Assembly (NCBI RefSeq): GCF_002831585.1
Contig: NZ_CP025113.1
Location: 3,921,001-3,985,000, forward strand
Reading direction: 5' to 3'
From: Bradyrhizobium sp. SK17
Lineage (GTDB): Bacteria > Pseudomonadota > Alphaproteobacteria > Rhizobiales > Xanthobacteraceae
Length of the DNA stretch: 64,000 nucleotides
Below the pieces are notes generated by a model. That model saw nothing but the letters and a program-made list of their open reading frames with translations, was not told where the DNA came from and ran no database searches. The first letter of the stretch is position 1; each line of letters begins with the position of its first letter. Made by a program: the position numbers and the translations under genes. Positions 34,973 through 44,701 of this stretch are shown here, piece by piece.

Positions 34973-36355
34973 ATGCTGTATCGTCACACCATCGATGCCA
35001 CGAATTACGCATTCGAGGATCTACGCCTCCTGCTTGCCAAGGCGTCGCCGCCCCGTTCCGGCGACCGGCTGGCCGGCCTTGCGGCCGACAGTGCCGCGGA
35101 GATGATCGCCGCGCGGCTGGCGCTTGCCGATGTTCCGCTCAGGCAATTCCTCGATGAGCCCGTCATCCCCTATGAGGACGACGAAGTCACCCGGCTGATC
35201 CTCGACAGCCTTGACGTTGCCGGCTTCCTGCCGGTCTCGTCGCTCACGGTCGGCGCCTTCCGCGACTGGCTGCTGTCGGACGCCGCCACCGATGATGCGA
35301 TCCGGAAGATCTCGCGCGGGATCACGCCGGAGATGGTCGCGGCAGTCTCGAAGCTGATGCGCAACCAGGACCTGATCCTGGTCGCGAAGAAATGCCAGGT
35401 GACGACGCGTTTCCGCAACACCGTCGGTTTGCGCGGGCGAATGAGCACGCGGTTGCAGCCGAACCATCCCTTCGACGATCCCAAGGGCATCACCGCCTCG
35501 ATCCTCGACGGGCTGCTGCTGGGATCGGGCGATGCCTGCATCGGCATCAATCCGGCGAGCGATGATCCGAACGTCATCGGCACCCTGCTGCGGCTGCTCG
35601 ATGACATCATCACCCGGCTCGGGATTCCGACGCAGAGCTGCGTGCTGACCCATGTCACGACCACGCTCGGACTGATCGGGCAGGGGTTGCCGGTCGACCT
35701 CGTGTTCCAGTCGATCGCCGGCACCGAGGCGGCCAACCGCAGTTTCGGTGTCGACCTCTCGTTGCTGCGGGAGGCGCGCGAAGCGGGATTGTCGCTGCGC
35801 CGCGGGACGGTCGGTGACAATGTGATGTATTTCGAAACCGGGCAGGGCTCGGCGCTGTCGGCGAACGCCCATCACCAGGTCGACCAGCAGACTTGCGAGG
35901 CGCGGGCCTATGCGGTGGCGCGCGCGTTCGATCCGCTGCTGGTCAATAGCGTGGTCGGCTTTATCGGTCCGGAATACCTTTATGACGGCAAGGAAATCAT
36001 CCGCGCCGGGCTCGAGGATCATTTCTGCGGCAAACTGCTCGGCCTGCCGCTCGGCATCGACGTCTGCTACACCAATCACGCCGAGGCCGATCAGGACGAC
36101 ATGGACAATCTCCTGACGCTGCTTGCTGCCGCCGGCGTGAATTTCATCATGGGCGTGCCCGGCGCGGACGACGTCATGCTGAACTATCAGTCGACATCGT
36201 TTCACGATGCGCTCTACATCCGCGACCTGTTCGGCCTGAAGCGGGCGCCCGAATTCGACGATTGGCTGGCGCGTGTCGGCCTCGCCGGGCAGGACTTCCG
36301 CCTCGTTGCCGACGAGGGGCGGCTGCCCGACCTCGCTGCCAGGCTCCTAGCCTGA
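34973..36355 (+). CDS. eutB: Ethanolamine ammonia-lyase large subunit
   Basis: Catalytic TIM-barrel subunit, 460 residues, which with EutC and adenosylcobalamin converts ethanolamine to acetaldehyde and ammonia. Recognisable stretches are VAKKCQVTTRFRNTVGLRGR, LQPNHPFDDPKGI, GDACIGINPASDDP, and near the C-terminus VCYTNHAEADQDDMDNL and FIMGVPGADDVMLNYQSTSFHD. The length is normal. Its partner eutC lies 1.7 kb downstream, with hpnP inserted between. No microcompartment genes are present, as usual for this group. Confidence 0.96.
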   Translation: MLYRHTIDATNYAFEDLRLLLAKASPPRSGDRLAGLAADSAAEMIAARLALADVPLRQFLDEPVIPYEDDEVTRLILDSLDVAGFLPVSSLTVGAFRDWLLSDAATDDAIRKISRGITPEMVAAVSKLMRNQDLILVAKKCQVTTRFRNTVGLRGRMSTRLQPNHPFDDPKGITASILDGLLLGSGDACIGINPASDDPNVIGTLLRLLDDIITRLGIPTQSCVLTHVTTTLGLIGQGLPVDLVFQSIAGTEAANRSFGVDLSLLREAREAGLSLRRGTVGDNVMYFETGQGSALSANAHHQVDQQTCEARAYAVARAFDPLLVNSVVGFIGPEYLYDGKEIIRAGLEDHFCGKLLGLPLGIDVCYTNHAEADQDDMDNLLTLLAAAGVNFIMGVPGADDVMLNYQSTSFHDALYIRDLFGLKRAPEFDDWLARVGLAGQDFRLVADEGRLPDLAARLLA

Positions 36356-36483
36356 CGGGATAGCAAAATTCCGCAGAGCAACTATCTCGCCGTTGTGACG
36401 TTGGTGCGTGCCACAATGTTGAAGAATTTCTGGCCCAGCGTTCCGCGCCGTGGTTAGATTTGCGGGTGCTTCGGGGTCATTCG

Positions 36484-38070
36484 ATGAGAGCTGAGCGCAT
36501 TGAGACTGTACGGCGTATCCTCTGCGTTTTTCCGCGCTACACGTCGTCCTTTGGGACCTTCGAGCATTCCTACCCCCTGACCGACGGCGTCAGGGCCTTC
36601 ATGCCGCCGCAGGGCCTGCTGCTGATCGCCGCATATCTTCCCGAGAACTGGCCGGTCCGCTTCGTCGACGAGAATCTGGATCCGGCGACCGCGGAGGATT
36701 TCGAGTGGGCGGAGGCCGTGTTCGTCAGCGGTATGCACATCCAGCGCCAGCAGATGAATGACATCTGCCACCGGGCGCATGACCACGATCTCGTGGTCGC
36801 GATTGGCGGGCCGTCGGTCAGTGCCTGCCCGGATTACTACCCCTCATTCGACTACCTTCATGTCGGCGAACTCGGCGACGCCACCAACGAGTTGATCCGG
36901 CGGTTGGCGGCGGACACCAGCCGGCCGGACCAGCAGGTGGTGCTCAAGACCGTCGACCGGCTGCCGATGACGGAATTCCCGCTGCCGGCCTATGAACTCG
37001 CCGAAACCAAGAAGTACTTCCTCGGCAGCATCCAGTTCTCCTCGGGCTGTCCCTATCAGTGCGAGTTCTGTGACATCCCCGGGCTCTATGGCCGCAATCC
37101 GCGCCTGAAGTCGCCGGAGCAGATCATCGCCGAGCTCGACAAGCTGCGCGCCTGCGGTGCGACCGACACGGTCTATTTCGTCGACGACAATTTCATCGGC
37201 AACCGCAAGGCGGCGAGCGAATTGCTGCCGCATCTGATCGAATGGCAGAAGCGAACCGGCTATGTCACCCGGCTCGCCTGCGAGGCGACGCTCAACATCG
37301 CCAAGCGCCCCGAGATCCTGGAGAAGATGCGCGAAGCCTTCTTCGTGACCATCTTCGTCGGCATCGAGACGCCCGATCCGGACGCGCTGAAGGCCATGCA
37401 CAAGGATCAGAACATGATGGTTCCGATCCTGGAGGGGGTGCGCACCATCAATTCCTACGGCATGGAGGTGGTCTCCGGCATCATCATGGGGCTCGATACC
37501 GACAAGCCCCAGACCGGCGATGCGCTGCTCTCCTTTGTCGAGGAATCGCAGATCCCGCTGCTCACCATCAACCTGCTTCAGGCGCTGCCGAAGACGCCAT
37601 TGTGGGACCGGCTCGAAAAAGCCGGCCGGCTGGTCGATGACGACGGCCGCGATTCCAACGTGCAGTTCCTGCTGCCATATGAAGATGTCGTCAGCTCCTG
37701 GCGCAAATGCATGGAGATCGCCTACGACCCCGAGAAGCTGTTCGAGCGCTATCTGCATCAGTGCAACTACACCTATGCCAACCGCATCAAGGTGCCGGTC
37801 AGCCCGGAGATGAAGAGCTGGGCCAACATCCGGCGCGGCCTGATCATGCTGCGCAACATCTTCTGGAAGGTCGGCGTGCTCGGCGATTACAGGCGGGTGT
37901 TCTGGAAATTTGCACTCGGCCGGCTCAGGCGTGGCGACATCGAGGGGCTGATCTCGGCGACACTGGTCGCGCATCACCTGATCACCTTCGCGCGCGCAGC
38001 CTCCAGCGGCCGGCAGAATGCGTCCAACTACTCGATCCGGCTGCGCGAGGCATCGGTCCCCGCTGAATAG
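36484..38070 (+). CDS. hpnP: Hopanoid C-2 methylase (B12-binding radical SAM)
   Basis: Methylates hopanoids at C-2 to give 2-methylhopanoids, using S-adenosylmethionine and cobalamin. The 528-residue protein has an N-terminal cobalamin-binding-like domain ([32 protein letters not shown]), then a radical-SAM barrel with the 4Fe-4S ligands Cys189, Cys193 and Cys196 in [10 protein letters not shown], and a C-terminal DUF4070-type region. The ATG at 36484 follows a GGGG ribosome-binding site. In Rhodopseudomonas palustris the gene is controlled by the general stress sigma factor EcfG. I could not find a GGAAC-N16-CGTT box in the 128 bases upstream here, so a promoter further upstream is possible. 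It lies between eutB and eutC. Confidence 0.92.
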   Translation: MRAERIETVRRILCVFPRYTSSFGTFEHSYPLTDGVRAFMPPQGLLLIAAYLPENWPVRFVDENLDPATAEDFEWAEAVFVSGMHIQRQQMNDICHRAHDHDLVVAIGGPSVSACPDYYPSFDYLHVGELGDATNELIRRLAADTSRPDQQVVLKTVDRLPMTEFPLPAYELAETKKYFLGSIQFSSGCPYQCEFCDIPGLYGRNPRLKSPEQIIAELDKLRACGATDTVYFVDDNFIGNRKAASELLPHLIEWQKRTGYVTRLACEATLNIAKRPEILEKMREAFFVTIFVGIETPDPDALKAMHKDQNMMVPILEGVRTINSYGMEVVSGIIMGLDTDKPQTGDALLSFVEESQIPLLTINLLQALPKTPLWDRLEKAGRLVDDDGRDSNVQFLLPYEDVVSSWRKCMEIAYDPEKLFERYLHQCNYTYANRIKVPVSPEMKSWANIRRGLIMLRNIFWKVGVLGDYRRVFWKFALGRLRRGDIEGLISATLVAHHLITFARAASSGRQNASNYSIRLREASVPAE

Positions 38071-38074
38071 CAGC

Positions 38075-38869
38075 ATGACGACACCGCCGGTGCCACTGTC
38101 CCCTTCGCTTGCCGATCTGCGTGAGCTCACGCCGGCGCGCGTCGGTCTCGGCCGCTCCGGGGCCAGCCTGCCGACCAGCGCGCTGCTCGCCTTCACGCGT
38201 GATCACGCCCGCGCCAGGGATGCCGTCCACGCGGCGTTCGATCTCGGCGGGATCGCGGCTGACCTCGCCGGCCTCGGCATCACGGCACCCGAGGTGTCGA
38301 GCCAGGCGCCCAGCCGGCGCGACTATCTGCGCCGACCGGATCTCGGGCGCATGCTGGATTCCGCGTCGAGGCGGTCGCTCGAAGGTCGTGCCATCACCGC
38401 ATGCTCCTGCGCAATCGTGATCGGGGATGGCCTGTCGCCGACCGCGGTCAATGTGCATGCCGTCGAATTGATCCGGCAGCTGCTGCCGCGACTTGCGGCC
38501 GACAGGATCGACGCGGGCCCGGTCATCGTGGCGTCGGGCGCGCGCGTCGCGTTGGGAGACGAGATCGGCACCATCGTCGGAGCCCGCATGCTGGTGATGC
38601 TGATCGGCGAACGGCCCGGCCTGTCCGCGCCGGACAGCCTCGGTGCCTATCTCACCTTTGCGCCGCGGATCGGTCTCACCGATGCTGACCGGAACTGCAT
38701 CTCCAATATCCACCGCGCCGGGCTGAGCTATGCGGAGGCCGCCTTCAGGATCTCCTGGCTTGTGCGGGAGGGACTGGCTCGCCAGATCACGGGGGTCGCG
38801 CTGAAGGATGAAAGCGGCGGTGGATCGTCACAGAATGCGCTACCCGGGTGTGACAAATCAGATACTTAA
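38075..38869 (+). CDS. eutC: Ethanolamine ammonia-lyase small subunit
   Basis: Light subunit, about 264 residues, completing the cobalamin site of the lyase. Family segments are [63 protein letters not shown], and [19 protein letters not shown]. The ATG at 38075 is four bases after the hpnP stop, so hpnP and eutC share a transcript. The frame is open upstream of that ATG but only as a shadow of hpnP. The C-terminus is poorly conserved. Confidence 0.94.
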   Translation: MTTPPVPLSPSLADLRELTPARVGLGRSGASLPTSALLAFTRDHARARDAVHAAFDLGGIAADLAGLGITAPEVSSQAPSRRDYLRRPDLGRMLDSASRRSLEGRAITACSCAIVIGDGLSPTAVNVHAVELIRQLLPRLAADRIDAGPVIVASGARVALGDEIGTIVGARMLVMLIGERPGLSAPDSLGAYLTFAPRIGLTDADRNCISNIHRAGLSYAEAAFRISWLVREGLARQITGVALKDESGGGSSQNALPGCDKSDT

Positions 38870-39166
38870 TGTTGGTGTTCGCCGGTTCCCTGCTGATTTG
38901 TCCGGACCCCTGCGCTTGCGAGCAAAGGGCCTGACCTGTAAAACCGGCGCCGGTCAATATTCGCGTGTTTTCAACGACTAGCGCCGATCAGTTGCGCCCA
39001 TCCGCCTCATTCGCGCCCCTAAAGCATGATCCGAAAAAGTGCGAAGCGGTTTCCGAAGAGATCATGCGTAAACCAAGGAGCCGAGGCGCGATGAGGATCC
39101 AACCTGATCTCATCGCGCTTTAGACCCAAGCTAGACAAATTGAGCCGTTTCAGAACTGGACAGGGC
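38870..39166. repeat. Intergenic region with a palindromic repeat (AAGCATGATC family)
   Basis: About 300 bases without a gene. At 39018-39120 two linked dyads are visible: AAGCATGATC paired with GATCATGC, and GCGCGATGAGG paired with CTCATCGCGC. This resembles the AAGCATGATCCGAAAAGTG repeat common in Bradyrhizobium and Rhodopseudomonas. The rest of the interval shows nothing I recognise. Confidence 0.7.
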
Positions 39167-41551
39167 ATGCTCGAAAAGAACACGGAAAGTCAGGTCCACG
39201 TCGAGAAGATCGAGGAGCCGCGCTCGGGACCCAGCATCGCGTTCGGGATCGAGCGTCTCGGCCTGATCCCGATGCGGGCGCCGATCCTGTCCTGCATCGT
39301 GCTCGTTCTGCTGCTGATCGGCGCCGTGTTCGGCGTGCACCGGATCAAGATCGACGATTCGCTGTCGCAGCTGTTCCGTTCCGATTCCAAGGACTACAAG
39401 CAATATGAGGCGGTAACCAAGCGCTTCCCGGCGACCGAGTTCGACGTTCTCGTCGTGGTCGAAGGCAAGACGCTGCTCCAGCGCGACAATCTCGGCAAGC
39501 TGCGTGACATGGTCACGGACCTACAACTCGTCGAGGGCGTGCGCGGACTGGTCTCGTTGTTCTCCGCGCGCCAGGCGCCGGCCCCCGGCAAGCTGCCGGC
39601 GGCGCTGTTCCCGAATGAGCTTCCGGAGGGCGCGGCCTACGACAAGTTCATCGAGACCGTCAAAAGCAACGAGATCATCCGCGGCAAGCTCTTGTCGGAG
39701 GACGGCACGCTGGCGCTGGTCGTGCTCTCGCTCGAGCCCGAGGTGGTTGCCAGCAACAAGCTCGGCAAGGTGGTCGGCGACATCAGGAAGATCATGGCCG
39801 ACGATCTCGGCGGCAGCGGGCTCAATGCCCAGTTGTCCGGCGTGCCGGTGATGCAGCTCGAGATCCGCAACGCGGTCGAGCGCGACGGCCTGACCTACAA
39901 CATTCTCGGCATCCTCGCCGGCTGCATCATCGCCATTATCTTCTTCCGCAAGATCTCCTTCATGGTGGCGGCGGCGTTCCCGCCGATGATCGCGATCCTG
40001 CTCGCGCTTGGTGGCCTCGGCTGGGCCAATTTCAATCTCAACATGTTCCTCAACGTGATGACGCCGCTCATCATGGTGATCAGCTTCTCCGATTCGATGC
40101 AGCTGACATTCGCGGCACGCGACCGGCTGATCGCGGGCCAGGACAAGTTCACCGCCTTCAAGAATGCCGTGCTGGTGGTCGGGCCGGCCTGCGTGCTGAC
40201 ACACGGCACGGCGGGCATTTCCTTCATCGCGCTGCAATTCTCGGATTCCGACCTGATCCGCAAGTTCGGCGAGGCCGGGCTTGCCGCCACCATCATCGCG
40301 CTGGTCGCGGTGCTGTCGCTGGTGCCGGTGTTCGGCATCCTGCTGGTGCGCAATGAGAAGCTGTTTGCGGTCAAGTTCCAGAGCGCGGATGCCGGCGTGC
40401 AGGCGCTGCGCAATTTCTGCTACTGGATCGCGGTGCGCATGGTCGGCCGTCCCGGGCTGTTCAGCCTGCTCGCGCTGATCGTGGTCGGCGGTCTCGGCAT
40501 CATCTACGCCAATCTCGAGCCGCGCTACCGGCTCGCCGACCAGGTGCCGGACAAGCGACAGGCGGTCGAGGCGTCGAGCCGGCTCGACGCCAAGCTGACC
40601 GGTGCCAATCCGGTCGATGTGCTGATCGAATTCCCCAAGGGCCAGTCGCTGTACTCACCGGAGACCCTGAAGACGATCGCCGACGTTCACGCGATGGTCG
40701 AGGACTCAGCCGGCGTCGGCAACGTGTGGTCGCTGGAAACCCTGCGGCGCTGGCTTGCCGAAAAGGCCGGCAGCGACGACGTCGCGACGCTGAAGGAATA
40801 TGTCGACCTGATCCCCGAGCATCTGGTGCGGCGGTTCATCGACAAGAATCAGGACGCGGTCGTGGTGTCGGGGCGCGTCCCGGATCTGGACTCGAGCCAG
40901 TTGCTTCCGGTGGTGAACAAGCTCGATCACTCGCTGGATAAGGTGCGTGCCGAGCATCCCGGCTACGAGATCGCGGTGACCGGCCTCTCGGTGATCGCCG
41001 CGCGCAACAGCGCGAGCATGATTGAGAAGCTCAACCACGGCCTCACCATCGAATTCCTGCTGGTGGCGATCTTCATCGGGCTGGCATTCCGTTCCGTCGT
41101 CGTGATGTTCTCCTGCATCCTGCCGGGCATCTTCCCCGTGGTGCTGTCGGGCACCGTGCTGTGGCTGCTCGGGGAGGGACTGCAATTCGCCAGCGTGGTG
41201 GCGTTGACCGTGTCGTTCGGCCTCGGGCTCAGCGCCACCATCCACTTTCTCAACCGGCTGCGGCTCGAGACCAAGCCGGGCATCACGCCGGAGCTTGCTG
41301 TGGAGCGCGCCACCGTGCTGGTCGGTCCCGCGCTGATCCTCACCACGGTGGTGCTGGCCTGCGGCCTCGTCGTCACGGTGTTCTCCGATCTGCCGTCGCT
41401 GCGCCTGTTCGGCTGGCTCAGCGCGTTCTCGATGGTCGCAGCACTGATCGCGGACCTGTTCATCCTGCGGCCGACCTCGATGTTCCTGATCAACCTGTCG
41501 CAAAAACTCCGCGGCAAGGGCGGGCAGCCTGCGCCGATCGAAAAAGCCTGA
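39167..41551 (+). CDS. RND/MMPL-family transporter, HpnN-like
   Basis: About 794 residues with the RND layout: one helix near the N-terminus (PILSCIVLVLLLIGAVFGV), a large periplasmic loop, five helices with the sterol-sensing-like region (LNVMTPLIMVISFSDSMQLT), a seventh helix with a second loop, and five C-terminal helices. I chose the ATG at 39167; a TTG at 39140 is also in frame. It is a paralogue of HpnN (55923) by layout. Its site between eutC and hpnC suggests a lipid or hopanoid export role, which is inference. A long hairpin terminator follows. Confidence 0.82.
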   Translation: MLEKNTESQVHVEKIEEPRSGPSIAFGIERLGLIPMRAPILSCIVLVLLLIGAVFGVHRIKIDDSLSQLFRSDSKDYKQYEAVTKRFPATEFDVLVVVEGKTLLQRDNLGKLRDMVTDLQLVEGVRGLVSLFSARQAPAPGKLPAALFPNELPEGAAYDKFIETVKSNEIIRGKLLSEDGTLALVVLSLEPEVVASNKLGKVVGDIRKIMADDLGGSGLNAQLSGVPVMQLEIRNAVERDGLTYNILGILAGCIIAIIFFRKISFMVAAAFPPMIAILLALGGLGWANFNLNMFLNVMTPLIMVISFSDSMQLTFAARDRLIAGQDKFTAFKNAVLVVGPACVLTHGTAGISFIALQFSDSDLIRKFGEAGLAATIIALVAVLSLVPVFGILLVRNEKLFAVKFQSADAGVQALRNFCYWIAVRMVGRPGLFSLLALIVVGGLGIIYANLEPRYRLADQVPDKRQAVEASSRLDAKLTGANPVDVLIEFPKGQSLYSPETLKTIADVHAMVEDSAGVGNVWSLETLRRWLAEKAGSDDVATLKEYVDLIPEHLVRRFIDKNQDAVVVSGRVPDLDSSQLLPVVNKLDHSLDKVRAEHPGYEIAVTGLSVIAARNSASMIEKLNHGLTIEFLLVAIFIGLAFRSVVVMFSCILPGIFPVVLSGTVLWLLGEGLQFASVVALTVSFGLGLSATIHFLNRLRLETKPGITPELAVERATVLVGPALILTTVVLACGLVVTVFSDLPSLRLFGWLSAFSMVAALIADLFILRPTSMFLINLSQKLRGKGGQPAPIEKA

Positions 41552-41580
41552 TCGGCGAACAGCGTGGGACTTGCAACAAG

Positions 41581-41617
41581 AAGGCCCGGTTCCGATGCGT
41601 TCGGAACCGGGCCTTTG
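41581..41617. terminator. Bidirectional rho-independent terminator
   Basis: A perfect 15-base stem, AAGGCCCGGTTCCGA paired with its complement across loop TGCGT, flanked by A and T runs. It lies 30 bases after the RND gene stop and 30 bases before the stop of the convergent secreted-protein gene, serving both. Confidence 0.92.
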
Positions 41618-41646
41618 TCATTTGCCGACGAGATCGGCCGGTAGCG

Positions 41647-42150
41647 TCAAGTCTTGGTCATGGTGATCGTGACGCCGCGAATCTCGCCCTTTGAGTCGAT
41701 CTGCACGACCTGCTTGGAGCCGTTGGTCTGGAGGTTCAGGTTCGCAGCAAAGCCGGACGCCTCGACGAATACGTCGATTCGGCCACCACCCGCGGTGCCC
41801 TGCAAATTGCCGAAGATGTTGCGGCTCGCCTCGCTCCAGTTGCCGGAAATCCGGTCGCCCTGGCTGGTGACGTCGCTGGAGAGGTCGAATTTGTAGCTGT
41901 CGCTGGCGCAATGCAGCGACTGCTTCAGGTTCATGCCCGACGGCGCGACCTTGTAGTCTGCCTTGCAACGAATGCGTTCGGTCGTGCCGTTGGACAACGC
42001 CACCGTGCCTGTTCCGGTCCATGAACCGGCAAAACCGGCAAAGGGTCCGCCGGCTTGGGCATGAACAGCGGAGCAAGACAGCAACAGTGCGGCGCCGATA
42101 CCCACAGCTCTGAGAGCCTGGCCGGACAGGCTGGAACCAAACAATTTCAT
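41647..42150 (-). CDS. Secreted hypothetical protein
   Basis: About 167 residues. The N-terminus MKLFGSSLSGQALRAVGIGA leads into a hydrophobic core and a likely signal-peptidase site after VHA. The mature part begins with FAGFAGSWTGTGTVAL and resembles small beta-rich lipocalin-like proteins. A GGGAAA ribosome-binding site supports the ATG at 42150 over two upstream ATGs. Function unknown; I do not recognise a family with certainty. It ends at the terminator shared with the RND gene. Confidence 0.75.
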   Translation of the reverse strand: MKLFGSSLSGQALRAVGIGAALLLSCSAVHAQAGGPFAGFAGSWTGTGTVALSNGTTERIRCKADYKVAPSGMNLKQSLHCASDSYKFDLSSDVTSQGDRISGNWSEASRNIFGNLQGTAGGGRIDVFVEASGFAANLNLQTNGSKQVVQIDSKGEIRGVTITMTKT

Positions 42151-42557
42151 TGTGAATTTTCCCATCAAAATCAACGCCTCTTTCGCAAGAAAACGTCTCG
42201 CCGCATCGAAAGTTTAGTGTCCCCGAAGAATGTTAGGTTCAAACGACAACAGCCATGTGCACGATGCCTGATCGTCATCGCGCAGAATCAGAAGCCTTCG
42301 ACTCCACGGCGGCATGTAGCTGTGCGCAACCGTCATCCGCAATCGTCAAACGCGATAAAGTGATGGCAAGAATCGTTGTTTAGAATCAACGATTTATGCA
42401 GGGGTTTACAGCGCCGCAAATTTAGCCGCATTTAGCGGTGCTTGTCGTCAATCCGTTGCCGCGTTACGTGGCGTCTGCAATCCCTACAAATCCGTCCCGG
42501 CCATGCCGAAGCGCTTTTCGGGGACAGATTTTCTGCTGTCGGAAATGAAGGAATACG
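42151..42557. other. Divergent intergenic region with a hairpin at 42371-42394
   Basis: About 400 bases between two secreted-protein genes on opposite strands. It contains the perfect dyad AATCGTTG / CAACGATT separated by eight bases at 42371-42394, and AT-rich stretches compatible with promoters. No supported coding frame and no EcfG box. Confidence 0.5.
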
Positions 42558-42794
42558 ATGCGTAAATTTCTCCTGGCTGTTGCCCTGTTGTCGATCCCGC
42601 TCTCGTCCAGCGCCTTCGCCCAGCAGCAGGGGCGCGGTACCCCCGACGAGCAAAAGGCCTGCACGCGTGACGTGCAGCGTCACTGCCGCGCCGTGATCGA
42701 TCAGGGCGATTTCACGATTCTCGCCTGCCTGCAGCAGAACCGCAGCAAGATCAGCGCCGCCTGCGATCAGGTGCTGAAGACCCACGGCCAATAA
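42558..42794 (+). CDS. Small secreted cysteine-rich-repeat protein
   Basis: A 78-residue protein with a signal peptide (MRKFLLAVALLSIPLSSSAFA, cleavage before QQQ). The mature 57 residues contain four cysteines in a pattern like the Cys-rich FGFR/GLG1 repeat: ACTRDVQRHCR, then LACLQQNRSKISAACDQVL. This suggests two disulphides and a periplasmic location. A GAAGGAA ribosome-binding site lies close before the ATG. The role is unknown. It lies 195 bases upstream of hpnC and may be read separately. Confidence 0.85.
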   Translation: MRKFLLAVALLSIPLSSSAFAQQQGRGTPDEQKACTRDVQRHCRAVIDQGDFTILACLQQNRSKISAACDQVLKTHGQ

Positions 42795-42989
42795 GACCGC
42801 GTCAGGCCTCAGCGACCGGCGTCAGGCCCGTGATCGGCATTCGTGCCGGCCACGGGCCGGCTATGCTGGCGGTTACAGATAGCATTGGTTTTGGTGGCGT
42901 ATTCCCCTATATGGGGCTCGCAAATCCCCGCATGCGCCTGAGCCATCCGCGCCTGCGTCGTGCCATGACCAGTGTAGCCCCAATTTCCC

Positions 42990-43868
42990 ATGACCACCGC
43001 GAGCGACCTGCGATCCGGAAAGACCCACCGCGACGAGAACTTTCCGGTCGCGTCGTGGATCATTCATCCGCGGCATCGTGCCCTGATCCTGGCGTTCTAT
43101 AATTTCGTCCGCACCGCCGACGATATCGCCGATCACGCCACGCTGTCGGCTCAGGAGAAGCTGCGTTATCTCGACCTCATGGAGGCCGAGCTGCTCGGCA
43201 ATGGCGACAGCCAGAAGGAGGCGGTCAATCTGCGCCGCGCCTTCGCCGAGCGCGGCATGCCGCCGCGGCACGCGCTCGACGTGCTGGTGGCGTTCCGCCT
43301 CGACGTCACCAAGCTGCGCTATGAAAACTGGGACGACGTGATCGACTATTGCCGTTACTCGGCGATGCCGGTCGGGCGGTTCATGCTCGACGTGCACGGC
43401 GAGGATACCTCGACCTGGGCGGCGTCGGATGCGCTCTGTGCCGCCTTGCAGATCAACAATCATTTGCAGGATTGCGGCAAGGACTACCGAAACCTGAACC
43501 GCGTCTACCTGCCGCGCGATGCGCTGGCCGCGGCGGGTGCGACGGTCGAGATGCTCGGCGAGGCGAAGTCGCAGCCGGCGCTGCTGAAGTGCCTGCAAGC
43601 GCTCGCGGTGCGCACCGAGACGCTGCTCGTGCAGAGCAAGTCGCTCGCCGCCGAGGTGAAGGACTTCAGGCTGGGCCTCGAAATTTCCGTGATCCAGGCG
43701 TTCGCCGACAAGATCGTCAACATGCTGAAGGTGCGCGATCCGCTCAGCGAGCGTGTGCATTTGAGCAAGGTCGAGCTGCTGCTGCAAAGCCTCGGCGGCG
43801 TCGCCGGCGAGACCGCGCAGCGCGCGACCGGACGGCGTGCGGTATCCAAGACGGCGGCAGGTGCATGA
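42990..43868 (+). CDS. hpnC: Hydroxysqualene synthase HpnC
   Basis: Converts presqualene diphosphate to hydroxysqualene in the HpnCDE route to squalene. The 292-residue protein is a trans-isoprenyl diphosphate synthase-type helical enzyme with first aspartate motif FVRTADDIADH near residue 41, a central RYSAMPVGRFMLDVHG, and the second motif modified to INNHLQDCGKDYRNLNRVYLP. Its stop overlaps the hpnD start (ATGA at 43865-43868). It is the first of five coupled genes making hopene and processing it. Confidence 0.94.
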   Translation: MTTASDLRSGKTHRDENFPVASWIIHPRHRALILAFYNFVRTADDIADHATLSAQEKLRYLDLMEAELLGNGDSQKEAVNLRRAFAERGMPPRHALDVLVAFRLDVTKLRYENWDDVIDYCRYSAMPVGRFMLDVHGEDTSTWAASDALCAALQINNHLQDCGKDYRNLNRVYLPRDALAAAGATVEMLGEAKSQPALLKCLQALAVRTETLLVQSKSLAAEVKDFRLGLEISVIQAFADKIVNMLKVRDPLSERVHLSKVELLLQSLGGVAGETAQRATGRRAVSKTAAGA

Positions 43869-44701
43869 GTGTCGAGGCGGCGGCCAACGCAAATTACGAC
43901 AGCACCGCGTCGGGCAGCTCGTTCTATGCAGCGATGCGCATCCTGCCGCGCGCGCAGCGCGAGGCGATGTTCCAGATCTACAGCTTCTGTCGCCAGGTCG
44001 ACGACATCGCCGATTCCGACGGCCCGCGGCCGGAGCGGCTGGCCGCGCTGCAGCAGTGGCGCGACGATATCGATGCGCTCTATGCCGGGCATCCGCCGGA
44101 TCGGTTGAAAGACTATGTCGCGTCGGTGAAGACCTTCGGCCTGAAGCGCGAGGATTTCCTCGCGATCGTCGACGGCATGGAGATGGACGTGCCGCAGGAC
44201 ATCCGGGCGCCGGACCTTGCGACGCTCGACCTCTACTGCGATCGCGTCGCGAGCGCGGTGGGCCGATTGTCGGTGCGCGTGTTCGGCCTGCCCGAGGACG
44301 ACGGCATCCAGCTCGCTCATCACCTCGGCCGTGCACTACAGCTCACCAACATCCTGCGCGACATCGACGAGGACGCCGGTCTCGGCCGCCTCTATCTGCC
44401 GCGGGAATGGCTCTGGCACGCCGGCATCACCAATGACGATCCGGCCCGGGTCACGGCCGACCGCGCGCTGCCGAAGGTGTGCGCGCCGCTCGCCGAGCGG
44501 GCCAAGATGCATTTCCAGAAGTCCGACGAGATCATGAAGCGCAATTCGCGCCGCGCGGTGCGCGCGCCGCGCATCATGTCGAAATACTATCGCGCGATCC
44601 TCGATCTGTTGATCGCGCGCGGTTTCGCTGCCCCGCGTGCGCCGGTGCGTGTGTCCAAGGCGGCCAAGATCCGCATTCTTCTTCGTTACGCGATCATCTG
44701 A
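43865..44701 (+). CDS. hpnD: Presqualene diphosphate synthase HpnD
   Basis: Condenses two farnesyl diphosphates to presqualene diphosphate. The 278-residue protein shows FCRQVDDIADSDG near residue 44 and the second aspartate motif LTNILRDIDEDAGLGRLYLP near 165, both intact, unlike HpnC. The start is the ATG overlapping hpnC; the stop overlaps the hpnE start by one base (TGATG). Confidence 0.95.
   Translation: MSVEAAANANYDSTASGSSFYAAMRILPRAQREAMFQIYSFCRQVDDIADSDGPRPERLAALQQWRDDIDALYAGHPPDRLKDYVASVKTFGLKREDFLAIVDGMEMDVPQDIRAPDLATLDLYCDRVASAVGRLSVRVFGLPEDDGIQLAHHLGRALQLTNILRDIDEDAGLGRLYLPREWLWHAGITNDDPARVTADRALPKVCAPLAERAKMHFQKSDEIMKRNSRRAVRAPRIMSKYYRAILDLLIARGFAAPRAPVRVSKAAKIRILLRYAII

Noticed and set aside
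36356..36483. EcfG-type promoter for hpnP
   Set aside because: I looked for GGAAC with CGTT at 16-17 bases spacing in the gap before hpnP and found CGTT sites without a matching -35 element.
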